A stretch of 23,766 bases of DNA from UMGS1889 sp964540575 (GCA_964540575.1 CAZINI010000046.1:1-23766); one strand, 5' to 3'. Counted from the first letter of the stretch, positions 14,057 to 23,545 are shown. Translations and numbers: made by a program. Notes: generated by a model not told the origin, from the sequence alone.

Positions 14057-16183
14057 TTACATTTTTTTCATCTGCTGCTTGTAATAAAGAATAACAGACA
14101 TCTTGCACATTTCCAGAATATCCACAAGCTTAGGGTCAAATCTGCCCTGCTCGACCTCTATTTCCTTGAGAATGAAATCAAACTGCCAGTCGTTTATCTC
14201 CTCACGCTTTGAAAACAGCCTGTCGAACTCGATGATAAGGCTGCAAAGCCGTGTGTAATCGGCAATATCGCCGCCCTTTAAGCCGTGAGGATAGCCCGTG
14301 CCGTCATATTTCTCGTGGTGATGAATGCACATATCGGAGCATACCTTGACGAAATAGCGGCAGGCGGGGTCTTTGTTCAGCTGTATCATATATGCACCCT
14401 CTTTGGTGTGGGTTTCGTACAGCTGCATATTGCTTCCCGCAAATTTATGGTTCTTTATCAGCTCATCGGGAATGGACATTCTGCCAATATCGAAGAAATA
14501 CGCCGCCTTGGAGATAAGATTGATATGCAGCTTGTCCAGCTCGGTATTTCCCGTTCTTTCGGCATATTCCTCCAAAAGTATAGCCATCAGGTCGGAAACA
14601 CGCTTGTAGTCTGCATCGCTCCTGCCCGTGTTTGCCAGATAGTCGCTGTAAATATTCGTCAGCTGGGAAATATACACCATCGTCTTGTTAATATCCTCCT
14701 CGGACAGATCGTTCTCGGAGGGCTCGGGCGGCTGCTCAGGCTCCTCGGGCATACTGAATACCATGTGGACCTTTCTCACCACCGTGCTGGGATTGAACGG
14801 CTTGCCTATAAATCCCGAAATATTGTACTTTATTCCCCGCTCAACATTTTCCTTTGTAGCCTCTGCACTCATAAGGATAACGGGAACGTTGGAGCCGTGC
14901 TCTCTCAGCATTTTCAGAACGCTGAAGCCGTCTATAACAGGCATGGAAATATCCAGCAGCACACAGTCTATCTTCGGCTGGTCCTTGCCCTCAAGAATAG
15001 CAAGAGCATCATATCCGTTGGTTGCCTCGGTGATAAAGAAGTTCGCTTCGAGAATGTTTTTCAGCAGTGCCCTGTCAATATCGGAATCGTCCACAATAAG
15101 CAGCCTTGATGAAGTTTTCGTCATGCTTAGACTCTCGGCGGAAAACTCGCCGTGTTTGAGCTTTATCTTCTCTAAGGACAGCTCAAAGGCTTTCAGCACC
15201 TTGGGATTGAATGCACCGCACTCGCCGTTCATTATCATCTTTACGGCAGTATCGTGGTCGAACGCCTTCTTGTATACTCTGGGCGATACCAATGCATCGT
15301 AAACGTCCGCTACCGAAACCACCTGTGACCAAATGGTTATCTTATCCCCCTCAAGATTATCGGGATAGCCCATACCGTCCCATCTTTCGTGGTGATGACG
15401 GGCAATATCGTAACCATAGTTATACACATTGTCATTCATCATATATGGTATCTTATGAAGTATCTCACAGCCCTTGACAGTATGCTCCTTCATTATCTCA
15501 AACTCCTCGGGAGTGAGCCTGCCGGGCTTGTTCAGGATACTGTCGGGGATAGCTATCTTGCCCACATCGTGGAGAACGGAAGCACTGACTATCTTGTCTA
15601 TCTCCGCCTTAGGCAGACGGTATTCCGGGTACATGCTGCTGACCTTGTTCATAAGAATATCGGTCAGTCCGCAGATACGCTTGATATGTCCCCCGGATTC
15701 ACAGTCACGGAATTCCACCAGCGTTGCCAGAGCCTCCACCATAGACTGATTGAACTTGCTCATCTTCTTGACCTGCTCATTCACCAGATCCTCCAGGTCA
15801 TTTCTGTGATCGTAAAGCTCGATAATATTTTCGATACGGCATTTGAGGAATGTCATCATAAAGGGCTTTGTGATAACGTCAACAGCACCCAAGCTGTAAG
15901 CCTCTATCAGCACCGTTTCGTTTTCCTCGGCGGTTATTATAAAAACGGGGATATGCACGATAGAACCGTTTTCGTTCATTCTTTTCAGCACGGCGATACC
16001 GTCCATCTCGGGCATAACAAGGTCCAGCAGCACAGCGGCAATATCGTGTTTGCCTTCCTCGATGATATTCACCGCTTCTATTCCGTTTTCCGCTTCAATG
16101 ATATTGTATTTTTCACTGAATGCCGCTGCCAGAATTTCTCTGTTGATGTCCATATCATCAACTATGAGGATACTTCTTTTCAT
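14057..16183 (-). CDS. Dual response regulator: REC, HD-GYP, REC, degenerate HD-GYP
   Basis: 708 residues with a duplicated layout. REC 1 (about 1-120) has D54 in LLDLVMP and K106. HD-GYP 1 (about 145-345) is intact, with H166, H205-D206 in LHDVGKIAIPD, H263-H265 in ARHHHERWDGMGYP and SVADVYDAL. It should hydrolyse c-di-GMP. REC 2 (about 360-475) has D411 in LLDISMP and K461. After a Pro/Glu-rich linker (479-495), HD-GYP 2 (about 500-700) keeps HHHEKYDGTGYP (621-632), but the HD pair reads FFDIG (F564-D565) and the ADVYDAL motif reads IIEFDRL, so it is probably inactive and may bind or regulate. ATG 16183 has AAGGTG eight bases upstream. Last gene of the phosphorelay operon and its likely output, accepting phosphate from the HPt protein. 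Cytoplasmic. Confidence 0.94.
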   Translation of the reverse strand: MKRSILIVDDMDINREILAAAFSEKYNIIEAENGIEAVNIIEEGKHDIAAVLLDLVMPEMDGIAVLKRMNENGSIVHIPVFIITAEENETVLIEAYSLGAVDVITKPFMMTFLKCRIENIIELYDHRNDLEDLVNEQVKKMSKFNQSMVEALATLVEFRDCESGGHIKRICGLTDILMNKVSSMYPEYRLPKAEIDKIVSASVLHDVGKIAIPDSILNKPGRLTPEEFEIMKEHTVKGCEILHKIPYMMNDNVYNYGYDIARHHHERWDGMGYPDNLEGDKITIWSQVVSVADVYDALVSPRVYKKAFDHDTAVKMIMNGECGAFNPKVLKAFELSLEKIKLKHGEFSAESLSMTKTSSRLLIVDDSDIDRALLKNILEANFFITEATNGYDALAILEGKDQPKIDCVLLDISMPVIDGFSVLKMLREHGSNVPVILMSAEATKENVERGIKYNISGFIGKPFNPSTVVRKVHMVFSMPEEPEQPPEPSENDLSEEDINKTMVYISQLTNIYSDYLANTGRSDADYKRVSDLMAILLEEYAERTGNTELDKLHINLISKAAYFFDIGRMSIPDELIKNHKFAGSNMQLYETHTKEGAYMIQLNKDPACRYFVKVCSDMCIHHHEKYDGTGYPHGLKGGDIADYTRLCSLIIEFDRLFSKREEINDWQFDFILKEIEVEQGRFDPKLVDILEMCKMSVILYYKQQMKKM

Positions 16184-16228
16184 TTCATCATCACCTTAAT
16201 ATATGTTTCTCTGTCAATGCAGCCGCTC

Positions 16229-16579
16229 TCAGCCCTGCTCATTGATACAGGCAATTATTTTATCCTGAACGGGAAGAGTTTCCAGCAGGAGCTTTTTTGC
16301 CTCCTCGGGCTTGTCCGCCCTGAAAAGGCTGACTATCTCCGAATATGCTGTGTAAAGCGGCGTAAGCGAAAGATTTCCCGTAACGCCCTTAATGGTGTGA
16401 GCATTTGCCAAAGCGGTCTTGTAATCTCCCGACTCGATAAAGGGAAGCACCTCCAGCTTCTCGATATTCGGCGGGAATTTAAGCAGCATTCGCTTGTAAA
16501 GATCCTCATTGTTCATAAATCTGGCAAGTGCCTCATCAGTATTTACGCCCAGCTCTCTAAGCTGTTCCAAAAGCTCCAT
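16229..16579 (-). CDS. Stand-alone HPt phosphotransfer protein
   Basis: A 116-residue helical protein with the HPt motif ANAHTIKGVTGNLSL. H61 is the phospho-accepting histidine and K64-G65 follow as usual. It carries phosphate from the REC domains of the hybrid kinases to the REC domains of the HD-GYP regulator. GGAGG lies eight bases before ATG 16579. The 64-bp gap to the upstream kinase gene holds a small palindrome (GCCGA-N5-TCGGC, 16627-16641) with no T-run, so it is not an obvious terminator. Confidence 0.93.
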   Translation of the reverse strand: MELLEQLRELGVNTDEALARFMNNEDLYKRMLLKFPPNIEKLEVLPFIESGDYKTALANAHTIKGVTGNLSLTPLYTAYSEIVSLFRADKPEEAKKLLLETLPVQDKIIACINEQG

Positions 16580-16643
16580 TTGTCTGACCTCCGTTTGATT
16601 ATTATCATTGAATATTTATCGTAAACGCCGAATATATCGGCAG

Positions 16644-18338
16644 TCATTTATCTTCACAAAAAAATCGTTTTTCACCCTTATTTTCAAGCACGGCTGAAAT
16701 TGTCCTTTTAAGCTTGTTAACGTCAATAGGCTTTGAAATATGCCCGTTCATTCCCGCCTTGAATGCATTTTCCCTGTCCTCGTCGAAAGCGTTTGCCGTC
16801 ATAGCGATTATGGGTACGGATGCCTTTTTGCTGTCGGGCAGCTGCCTTATGCGGCGGGTAGCCTCGTAGCCGTCCATAACGGGCATCTGAATGTCCATCA
16901 GGATAAGGTCATAGTACCCGTCAGTCGCCTGAGAAAGCATTTCGACAGCCGCACTGCCGTCCTCCGCCTCCTCGGTGACAAGCCCCGCCCCACGGAGTAT
17001 TCCAACGGCTATCTCTCTGTTCAGCTCGTTATCCTCAGCAATGAGAATGCGTTTCCCGCCGAGGTCGGGAGCCAAAACGGCTTCCTCCCGAACAGCGGAC
17101 ATTTCGGCAGGCTTGAACCGAAGCAGCACCTTTATCTCCGTCCCAACGCCCTGCTCGCTTTTCAGGCGTATCTCGCCGCCCATCATATCCACAAGCCTTC
17201 GGACGATAGCCAGTCCCAGACCCGTGCCCTTTACGCCGCTTTCGGTAGAGCTTCTCTCCCGTTCAAACTCGTCAAAGGCGTGTTCCTGAAAATCGCTGCT
17301 CATACCGATGCCCGTGTCGGTGACGGTAAAGCAGTATTCCTCGGGAGCAGTCTGCACGGCGGAAAAATTCACCGTTTTCCCGCACGGCGTAAACTTCTTT
17401 GCATTGCTGATAAGATTCATAAATATCTGCTCCAGCCGAAGCTTATCGCAGATGACCGTGCTTTCCGTCAGCTGCTGCTCCACCGTAAACCCGATGCCCT
17501 CCGACTGCATATCCGCTTCAAACATTGAGCGAATATCCCGAACCATTTTCCCGAGATCGGCAGGAGCGGGGTCAAGCACCGTCTTTCCGCTTTCTATCCT
17601 TGACAGGTCGAGAACGTTGTTCAGCAGCTCCATCAGCACCGCATTTGCGGAACGGAGCTTTTCTGCCGCATCTCTGACCAGCCACTCATTTCCGGGATTT
17701 GCCGCAATCATATCCGCAAATCCGATGATAGCATTCATGGGCGTTCGTATATCGTGGGACATATTGAAAAGAAACGCCGTCTTTGCCCTGCTGCTCTGCT
17801 CCGCACGGGAAAGTGCCTTTTCCGCCGCCTGACGGGCAGCCTTTTCCCTTTGTGCAAGCTCGCTCATGGGCTTTAAGTCCTTGACATAGGTAAGCCCCAG
17901 CAGATCGCCGTTTGTAACGTCCTCATAGAGCAGAATGTTCTGCTCTGCAAGCATGGGATTTCCCAGAACGTCCTTTGTCCAGTAAACGTGCTTTATCTGC
18001 CGCTCGCCCCGTTCAAAGCATTCCGTGAGATGCTTTCTGTCGAAGAAGCTGAAATACGCTTCCTGTTCCTCAGGCTCCAGCTTTTCGCCCCAGTAATTTA
18101 TAACGTCCGTATATGGACAGTGAGGCGGCAGCCCCACCTGCTCGTGAATGGAATATTCCACACCGTCAATGACCTGTATGGGCGTGCCGAGGATAATATT
18201 CTTTGTCACATTAAATTCGTAATACGCCCCCGCACAGGCAGACAGTGCGGTTATAAGCTGTGTTTCGTGTTCAAGCAGCATTTCGGGACCGAAAATATGC
18301 TCTATCATCGAATTTGATTTTTCTTGTCCCGATTTCAT
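16644..18338 (-). CDS. Cytoplasmic hybrid histidine kinase with one receiver domain
   Basis: 564 residues. A PAS-like sensor region covers about 20-160 and is followed by a coiled coil (160-185). HisKA has H195 in NMSHDIRTPMNAIIGF. The ATPase domain has N308/N312 in FMNLISNAKKF, the G1 box DTGIGM (341-346) and the G2 box GTGLGL (371-376). REC (429-550) has D482 in LILMDIQMPVMDG and K536. No membrane segment, so it senses an internal signal. An upstream ATG would add 28 residues, but ATG 18338 has AAGGAGG eight bases upstream and sits 19 bp after the first kinase gene. Its REC domain is very similar to the last REC of that kinase (DIQMP, GYEATRRIRQLP and NGHISKPI are shared), so both probably feed the same HPt protein. 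Confidence 0.95.
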   Translation of the reverse strand: MKSGQEKSNSMIEHIFGPEMLLEHETQLITALSACAGAYYEFNVTKNIILGTPIQVIDGVEYSIHEQVGLPPHCPYTDVINYWGEKLEPEEQEAYFSFFDRKHLTECFERGERQIKHVYWTKDVLGNPMLAEQNILLYEDVTNGDLLGLTYVKDLKPMSELAQREKAARQAAEKALSRAEQSSRAKTAFLFNMSHDIRTPMNAIIGFADMIAANPGNEWLVRDAAEKLRSANAVLMELLNNVLDLSRIESGKTVLDPAPADLGKMVRDIRSMFEADMQSEGIGFTVEQQLTESTVICDKLRLEQIFMNLISNAKKFTPCGKTVNFSAVQTAPEEYCFTVTDTGIGMSSDFQEHAFDEFERERSSTESGVKGTGLGLAIVRRLVDMMGGEIRLKSEQGVGTEIKVLLRFKPAEMSAVREEAVLAPDLGGKRILIAEDNELNREIAVGILRGAGLVTEEAEDGSAAVEMLSQATDGYYDLILMDIQMPVMDGYEATRRIRQLPDSKKASVPIIAMTANAFDEDRENAFKAGMNGHISKPIDVNKLKRTISAVLENKGEKRFFCEDK

Positions 18339-18357
18339 ATACGGTCCCTCCTTCCGC

Positions 18358-21300
18358 TTATTTTTTGGATTTGGGAGTCTTTGCGGAACTGCCCTTTCGC
18401 TTTTCGGCGGCTTTTTTTGCATCTATCCCGATAAACACCTGAGTGAGTGCGTCCATAAGCTTTGACACCTCAATGGGCTTTGAGATATGCCCGTTCATAC
18501 CCGCCTCACGAGCGTTCTCCTTGTCCTCGGCGAATGCGTTTGCGGTCATTGCGAATATGGGTATCTCGGCGGCATACTTGTTTGGCAGCTGCCTTATGCG
18601 GCGTGTAGCTTCGTATCCGTCCATAATAGGCATCTGAATATCCATCAGAATAAGGTCATACTGCCCGGGTACGGACTTTGCCATTATATCCACCGCCGCA
18701 TCGCCGTCCCCTGCAATATCCAGCAGGAAACCCGCTTCACGGAGAATTTCGGCAGCTATCTCCTGATTAAGCTCGTTATCCTCCACCAGAAGTATCTTTT
18801 TTCCCGTGAAATCAACAGTATTCTCTTCGGCGGATGCTTCCTTTCCGCATTCTGTTATGTACGGCTGACTGAGAATATCCCGAAGTTCGGACATAAACAG
18901 CGGCTTTGAACAGAACGCCGTAACGCCCGCCTCCCTTGCTTCCTCCTCAATATCCGCCCAATCGTAAGCGGTAAGAATGATTATGGGCTTGCTTTCGCCG
19001 ATAATGCGGCGTATTCGGCGAACGACCTCAATGCCGTTCATATCGGGCATAAGCCAGTCGATAATGTAGGCGTTGAACTCATCGTCCTGCTCAATTGCAA
19101 AGCGTGTGCGGATAACAGCCTCCTTGCCATAGGACGTCCACTCGGAACGCATACCCACCGTGCCCAGCATTTTGCATATGCTCATGCAGGTTTCGGCGTC
19201 ATCATCGGCGACCAGCACCCTAAGCCCCTGCAGCTCGGGGATAGCCTCGTGCTTGACCGCTTCTCCGCTTATCTTCAGCTGCAATACAACGGTAAATTCC
19301 GTTCCCTTGCCCGACTCGCTTTCAACGAGGATAGTGCCTCCCATCATATCCACAATATTTTTCGTGATAGCCATGCCCAGCCCCGTTCCCTGAATACCGC
19401 TGACGGTGCTGGACGCTTCACGTTCAAACGGCTCAAAAACGTGGGAAATAAACTCGGGGCTCATACCTATGCCGTTATCCTTAATGTGGAACTCGTACCG
19501 TGCAAAGCCCTTCTGTGCACAGGGCTTCTGCATAAGCCGCAGACTGACGATACCGCCGGGCTTGGTGAACTTCATAGCATTACTCAGAATGTTCATCAGC
19601 ACCTGATTTAACCGAAGCTTATCGCAGATAACGTCCTCGTTGATAACGTCCACCGTATCTATGTAAAAATCCAGCTGCTTTGAAGTAATATCCGACTGAA
19701 CTATCGTCCGCAGGTCGTGCATTACCTCGGGCAGATGGGTCTCCTTTTCCTCTATCCTGACCTTGCCCGACTCAATGCGGCTCATATCCAGCACATCGTT
19801 GATAAGACTCAGCAGATGCCTGCTGGAGATCTGTATCTTTTCCAGATACCCCTGGACCTGCTCGGTGTTGTCGATATGAGCAGCCGCCAGCGACGTAAAC
19901 CCGATGATAGCGTTCATAGGCGTGCGAATATCGTGGGACATATTGTTGAGGAAGGTAGTCTTTGCACGGTTTGCATGTTCGGCGGCAGCAAGAGCGTCCC
20001 GCAGCACCCGCTGCTTTTCCTGCTCCTCCTTGACCATACTGTCCACATTACGGAAAGCGAGAACGATATTCACCGCATCGCTGTTTTCCTCTTCCGCCTT
20101 TGCAAATGCCATCTGATGATAGTTTTCATTTCCCTTATCATCGTGGCGGAGATAATTTATTATGTATATCCCCTTATCCCCGATATTTTCAAGCAGGGAA
20201 TCATAAGCGGAAGCCGCCCTGACCCGTTCTCTGTCATTTTCATCAACATAGGTATTTATGTAAAGATCGATAGCAGAGGTATACTCATGACCGTTGAAAT
20301 TTTTGCTGACAAATTCCGATAAAGAGGAACCCCCGTTTGAACGGAAAAGGTGCATCACCCTGTCAGCCGCCGTTATCAGCCAGACGGTGTGATACTCCTG
20401 ACTTAACCCCGAGATCATACTGTAGCTTCGTGCTATTTCCTGCTGTGCCTTCCTAAGCTGTTCCCTGTCGTGGAATTCCTTATCCACATTTTTTGTACCG
20501 ACTACGGCAAATTGACATCCTTTCTTGTCCTTCGCATATGCGACCTTGAATTGAAGATGGGAAACGCCGTTTTCGCTTGTCAGCGTATAGTTGAAGCTGT
20601 ATTCCTCTGTGTTCTCCGCAATATATTCATTGGAAAGAGCCTTGCAGAATACCTCCCTTTCCTCTTTGGGAACAAACCTGTCGGCATACGCTCTTACCGC
20701 CTTAGACCAGCTCTTATAGCCGCTGATAAAGCTGCCTATACGTCTGCCCTCATCGCCGTTTTCTCTGTATACTCTCACCGTGTCATTCTGATAATCCACA
20801 AGCATTACCGAAAAATATTCGGCAGCCAGCCCCGTAATGACCGCCATCTGCTCCTCAAGAGCCGCCTGCTGAAGCAGTTCTTTTTCCTTATCCCCCCGAA
20901 TAGCCATCAGTGCGTATATCAGTTTGGTGATCTTACCGTTTTCGTCACGGCTTATGGGAATGATGATACCCCTTGACCAGCCCTCCATAACGCCCTTGTA
21001 ATCAATAGTAACGGAAGACTTGTCCCCCACTCTTTCGTCAATGTCGTCAAGACAGCTGAACGCCTTCACAGCCTCCCTGAATTCGGGCAGAACATACTCA
21101 TTGCACATATATTCAAGAGCACTGTCCGCATTGCCCTTCATACCTATAGCCTTGCTTATATTGTCCCGAGTAGAAGCAAGGCGGAATGTCCTGTTCGTCA
21201 GGTCGATAACGCAAACGGAAAAGAACAGCCGATTGAATCCCTCGATTATCTCCAGCTGTTCACGGACCTTGGCAACAAGCCGTTCATTCACAGCTTCCCC

Positions 21301-21648
21301 CGAAATATCCCCGAGAAGCTCACTTCTGTGCTTCTCACCGATAAAGTCAAAGCTGTCCTTATTTGCAGGACGGCAGATGACGCTGTAATTCCCGTCCGCC
21401 GTTTCGCTGAATATCGCCTCTGTCCAGTCGTTGTAAAACGGGTCGAAATAGATAGGACTGTCACAGTCGGAATTGCCTGCAATAGGGCAGTGAAGGCAGG
21501 GCGTGTCCCTGTTCATAGTTGCCTTGTAGCAAAGATCGCCCACCTTTATCCCCGTATATCTGTCCGCCACCGACTGATTAAAGGAAAGGAGCTTGTAATC
21601 CTTGTCAATAATATAATGATCGTTTTTTAACTCGATTTTTTTATCCAA
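18358..21648 (-). CDS. Large cytoplasmic hybrid histidine kinase, multiple PAS-like regions and two receivers
   Basis: 1096 residues without membrane segments. The N-terminal PAS-like domain (1-95) has four cysteines: C40 and the PCLHCP motif with C51 and C54, then C62. This cysteine pattern recurs in some bacterial PAS sensors. Three further sensor-like regions follow (about 130-255, 265-390 and 405-540), each of similar length and with related openings (ITGLAAEYFSVMLVD, ISGLSQEYHTVWLI). HisKA has H572 in NMSHDIRTPMNAIIGF. The ATPase domain has KDNGIGM (723-729) and GTGLGM (754-759). REC 1 (809-925) has D864 in IIDWLMPDMNG and K915. REC 2 (950-1070) has D1003. The tail is lysine-rich. The start is TTG 21648 with GGGGG seven bases upstream; no close ATG is in frame. 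First gene of the phosphorelay operon. Confidence 0.94.
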   Translation of the reverse strand: MDKKIELKNDHYIIDKDYKLLSFNQSVADRYTGIKVGDLCYKATMNRDTPCLHCPIAGNSDCDSPIYFDPFYNDWTEAIFSETADGNYSVICRPANKDSFDFIGEKHRSELLGDISGEAVNERLVAKVREQLEIIEGFNRLFFSVCVIDLTNRTFRLASTRDNISKAIGMKGNADSALEYMCNEYVLPEFREAVKAFSCLDDIDERVGDKSSVTIDYKGVMEGWSRGIIIPISRDENGKITKLIYALMAIRGDKEKELLQQAALEEQMAVITGLAAEYFSVMLVDYQNDTVRVYRENGDEGRRIGSFISGYKSWSKAVRAYADRFVPKEEREVFCKALSNEYIAENTEEYSFNYTLTSENGVSHLQFKVAYAKDKKGCQFAVVGTKNVDKEFHDREQLRKAQQEIARSYSMISGLSQEYHTVWLITAADRVMHLFRSNGGSSLSEFVSKNFNGHEYTSAIDLYINTYVDENDRERVRAASAYDSLLENIGDKGIYIINYLRHDDKGNENYHQMAFAKAEEENSDAVNIVLAFRNVDSMVKEEQEKQRVLRDALAAAEHANRAKTTFLNNMSHDIRTPMNAIIGFTSLAAAHIDNTEQVQGYLEKIQISSRHLLSLINDVLDMSRIESGKVRIEEKETHLPEVMHDLRTIVQSDITSKQLDFYIDTVDVINEDVICDKLRLNQVLMNILSNAMKFTKPGGIVSLRLMQKPCAQKGFARYEFHIKDNGIGMSPEFISHVFEPFEREASSTVSGIQGTGLGMAITKNIVDMMGGTILVESESGKGTEFTVVLQLKISGEAVKHEAIPELQGLRVLVADDDAETCMSICKMLGTVGMRSEWTSYGKEAVIRTRFAIEQDDEFNAYIIDWLMPDMNGIEVVRRIRRIIGESKPIIILTAYDWADIEEEAREAGVTAFCSKPLFMSELRDILSQPYITECGKEASAEENTVDFTGKKILLVEDNELNQEIAAEILREAGFLLDIAGDGDAAVDIMAKSVPGQYDLILMDIQMPIMDGYEATRRIRQLPNKYAAEIPIFAMTANAFAEDKENAREAGMNGHISKPIEVSKLMDALTQVFIGIDAKKAAEKRKGSSAKTPKSKK

Positions 21649-22036
21649 AATATTGCCCCCAGCCTGTTCATCTGCGGTTAATGAGAAAAACTATAATTAT
21701 TTTAACAGCAAAAGGAATAAAAATGACAGTTTGTGTAACGCTTTTTCGGAATATCATGCTAAAATATGCAAATGTTTTGCATAATAAACTAAAAAAGTAT
21801 TGAATATTCGGCACAAATCGACACCTTATTCCATAAATATTATATACGATTAGCTGAATAATTTCAAGTATTTTCTGTAATTTGTCATACTGAATGACGT
21901 GTAATTTTTCGTGACACTTTCTGCAATATCGCTTTTTTTTTTTTTTTTTTTAGAAATGATAAGTACATATCCCGTTCATATATCTTGTTTATACTAATTT
22001 CAGGTTCTGTAATATAGGAAAAGGTGGGCAGTTTAA
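21649..22036. other. Divergent intergenic region with a 17-bp palindrome
   Basis: 388 bp of AT-rich DNA between the phosphorelay operon and the plus-strand regulator gene. It holds a perfect inverted repeat ATGCAAA-TGT-TTTGCAT (21766-21782), about 118 bp upstream of the kinase start, and the T-run listed separately. I found no promoter with convincing -35 and -10 boxes for either gene. TATACT at 21990-21995 may be a -10 for the plus-strand gene but has no -35. No small gene is evident. Confidence 0.5.
21933..21951. repeat. Homopolymer run of 19 T
   Basis: Nineteen T in a row on the plus strand, about 85 bp upstream of ATG 22037. No GC-rich stem precedes it, so it is not a terminator. Runs of this length are prone to slipped-strand length change. 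Confidence 0.95.
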
Positions 22037-23545
22037 ATGGAATTCTGCGATAAGCTCAATATTTTAATGAAAATAACCCAAACGACAAACAAGCGGCTTG
22101 CGGCGGAAATATCCGTAGACCCATCTCTCATAAGCCTTTTGCGAAACGGCAGAAGAGGAATGCCCCGCAATCGGGAGCATATAAAAAATATAGCGTTTTA
22201 CTTCGCCTCCCTCTGCACTGCGGATTATCAGAGGAAAGCACTGGCGGAGATCACAGGGATAGCGTCCATCGGAACGGAAACGCCTGTCAAGGTGCTTGCA
22301 ATGCAGCTGGAACGCTGGCTTACGGACGAAACTGATATTGTGGACAGCATTATCGACGGGCTGCAGCTGGATAAGCATATAAAAGACGAGGAACCTGCGT
22401 CGGAGCAGAAAGCCGTTTCCCCCGAAAAGACTGTTTTCTACTACGGCGACGACGGCAGGCAGGAAGCACTCAGGCACGTTTTCAGCATTATAGACGGCGG
22501 ACCTGTGGGCATCTACGACAATACCGATTTAAACTGGGCTGTTTCAGACTATCAATTTGCCCTTGAATTGATCGCAAAAATAAAAAAGCATCTGAAGAAC
22601 GGATGCACATTCACTCAGATACTTCCTCCCGTAAGCCGTATGGATTCATATTCGGAAAGCCTAAAGTTTATGCTTCCCATTTATGCAAGCGGACGGGCAA
22701 AGGTATATTATTATCCCCGAATCCAAAGCCCGCCATACTTTCATTCCATAATAGTTGCACCCGGGCAGTGTGTTATGTGTACTATGGGTACACATACGGG
22801 AGATGCAAAAGCAATAACAATGGTTTCCAACGAAAAAAAGCTGGTAAACGCCCATTGCGAGCAGTTCAGTGACTTTCTTTCGGCATGCCGCCCTGCACTG
22901 ACGGTACACAAGGGTGCGGAATATTTTTACCCGTCTATCAATGAGCTTATGACTATGAACGGAGCAGTCTGCCAGAAGGTCGCTCCCATTTCCACCTGCA
23001 CTATGCCCGCCGAGCTTATCGACATTTGCATAGAGTCTATCGAAAGCTCTCCGTTCCCCGAATGGGCAAATGCCTACCAAAAGATCCGTAACGATCTTCC
23101 TATGTATGAAAAACGATTTAAGGAAAGCCCCTTTCTTGATATATGCAGGCTCTCCTCGGCAGAACACGTCCGCTCGGGGACTATCCCCATCGGCAGCCCG
23201 TATATGCCCTATGAGGGTTATCCCTGCTATACTCCCGAAACCTATGTTATGCACCTGAAAAACATTCTCCGACTGATGGACGAATACGAAAACTACACCT
23301 TCCTGCCCATAAGTGCGGAACGCTGGCCGGGATATAACCTCCTTGTCAATGACGGCGGGCTGGCACTGCTGGCACGGGGTGACGCCCCCCCTGCAATGAT
23401 GCTGGAAATGCGGCGTCCCGAGATGGTGCTTGCCTGTCAGGAGCATCTTATGCGTATTGCGGAAAAGGACGGCTATTCGGGCATCAGCCGTGACAGGATA
23501 CGCTTGCAGATAAACTCGCTTATCAGAGAACTGCAAAGGCAGTGA
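22037..23545 (+). CDS. Helix-turn-helix protein with a large unrecognised domain
   Basis: 502 residues. The N-terminus (about 5-60) looks like a helix-turn-helix of XRE type: TNKRLAAEISVDPSLISLLR followed by NGRRGMPRNREHIKNIAFYF. The remaining 380 or so residues, from about 130 (TVFYYGDDGRQEALRHVFSI), form a soluble mixed alpha/beta region I cannot assign. No catalytic motif, signal peptide or membrane segment is clear. It is most likely a transcriptional regulator with a ligand- or protein-sensing domain. GGTGGG lies eight bases before ATG. It is divergent from the phosphorelay operon, so it may control that operon, itself or both. The stop codon is the start of the heptad repeat that follows. 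Confidence 0.75.
   Translation: MEFCDKLNILMKITQTTNKRLAAEISVDPSLISLLRNGRRGMPRNREHIKNIAFYFASLCTADYQRKALAEITGIASIGTETPVKVLAMQLERWLTDETDIVDSIIDGLQLDKHIKDEEPASEQKAVSPEKTVFYYGDDGRQEALRHVFSIIDGGPVGIYDNTDLNWAVSDYQFALELIAKIKKHLKNGCTFTQILPPVSRMDSYSESLKFMLPIYASGRAKVYYYPRIQSPPYFHSIIVAPGQCVMCTMGTHTGDAKAITMVSNEKKLVNAHCEQFSDFLSACRPALTVHKGAEYFYPSINELMTMNGAVCQKVAPISTCTMPAELIDICIESIESSPFPEWANAYQKIRNDLPMYEKRFKESPFLDICRLSSAEHVRSGTIPIGSPYMPYEGYPCYTPETYVMHLKNILRLMDEYENYTFLPISAERWPGYNLLVNDGGLALLARGDAPPAMMLEMRRPEMVLACQEHLMRIAEKDGYSGISRDRIRLQINSLIRELQRQ

Noticed and set aside
15389..16624. 411-codon open frame on the plus strand
   Set aside because: It runs antisense across the HD-GYP regulator and HPt genes, which have clear motifs. 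Its translation shows no family, and long antisense frames are common opposite genes with this codon use.
21933..21951. T-run as an intrinsic terminator
   Set aside because: No stable stem precedes it and no plus-strand gene lies upstream.
22661..23536. 291-codon open frame on the minus strand
   Set aside because: It is opposite the regulator gene, which has a good ribosome site and a recognisable HTH. The antisense product is rich in His, Cys and Arg without a fold pattern.
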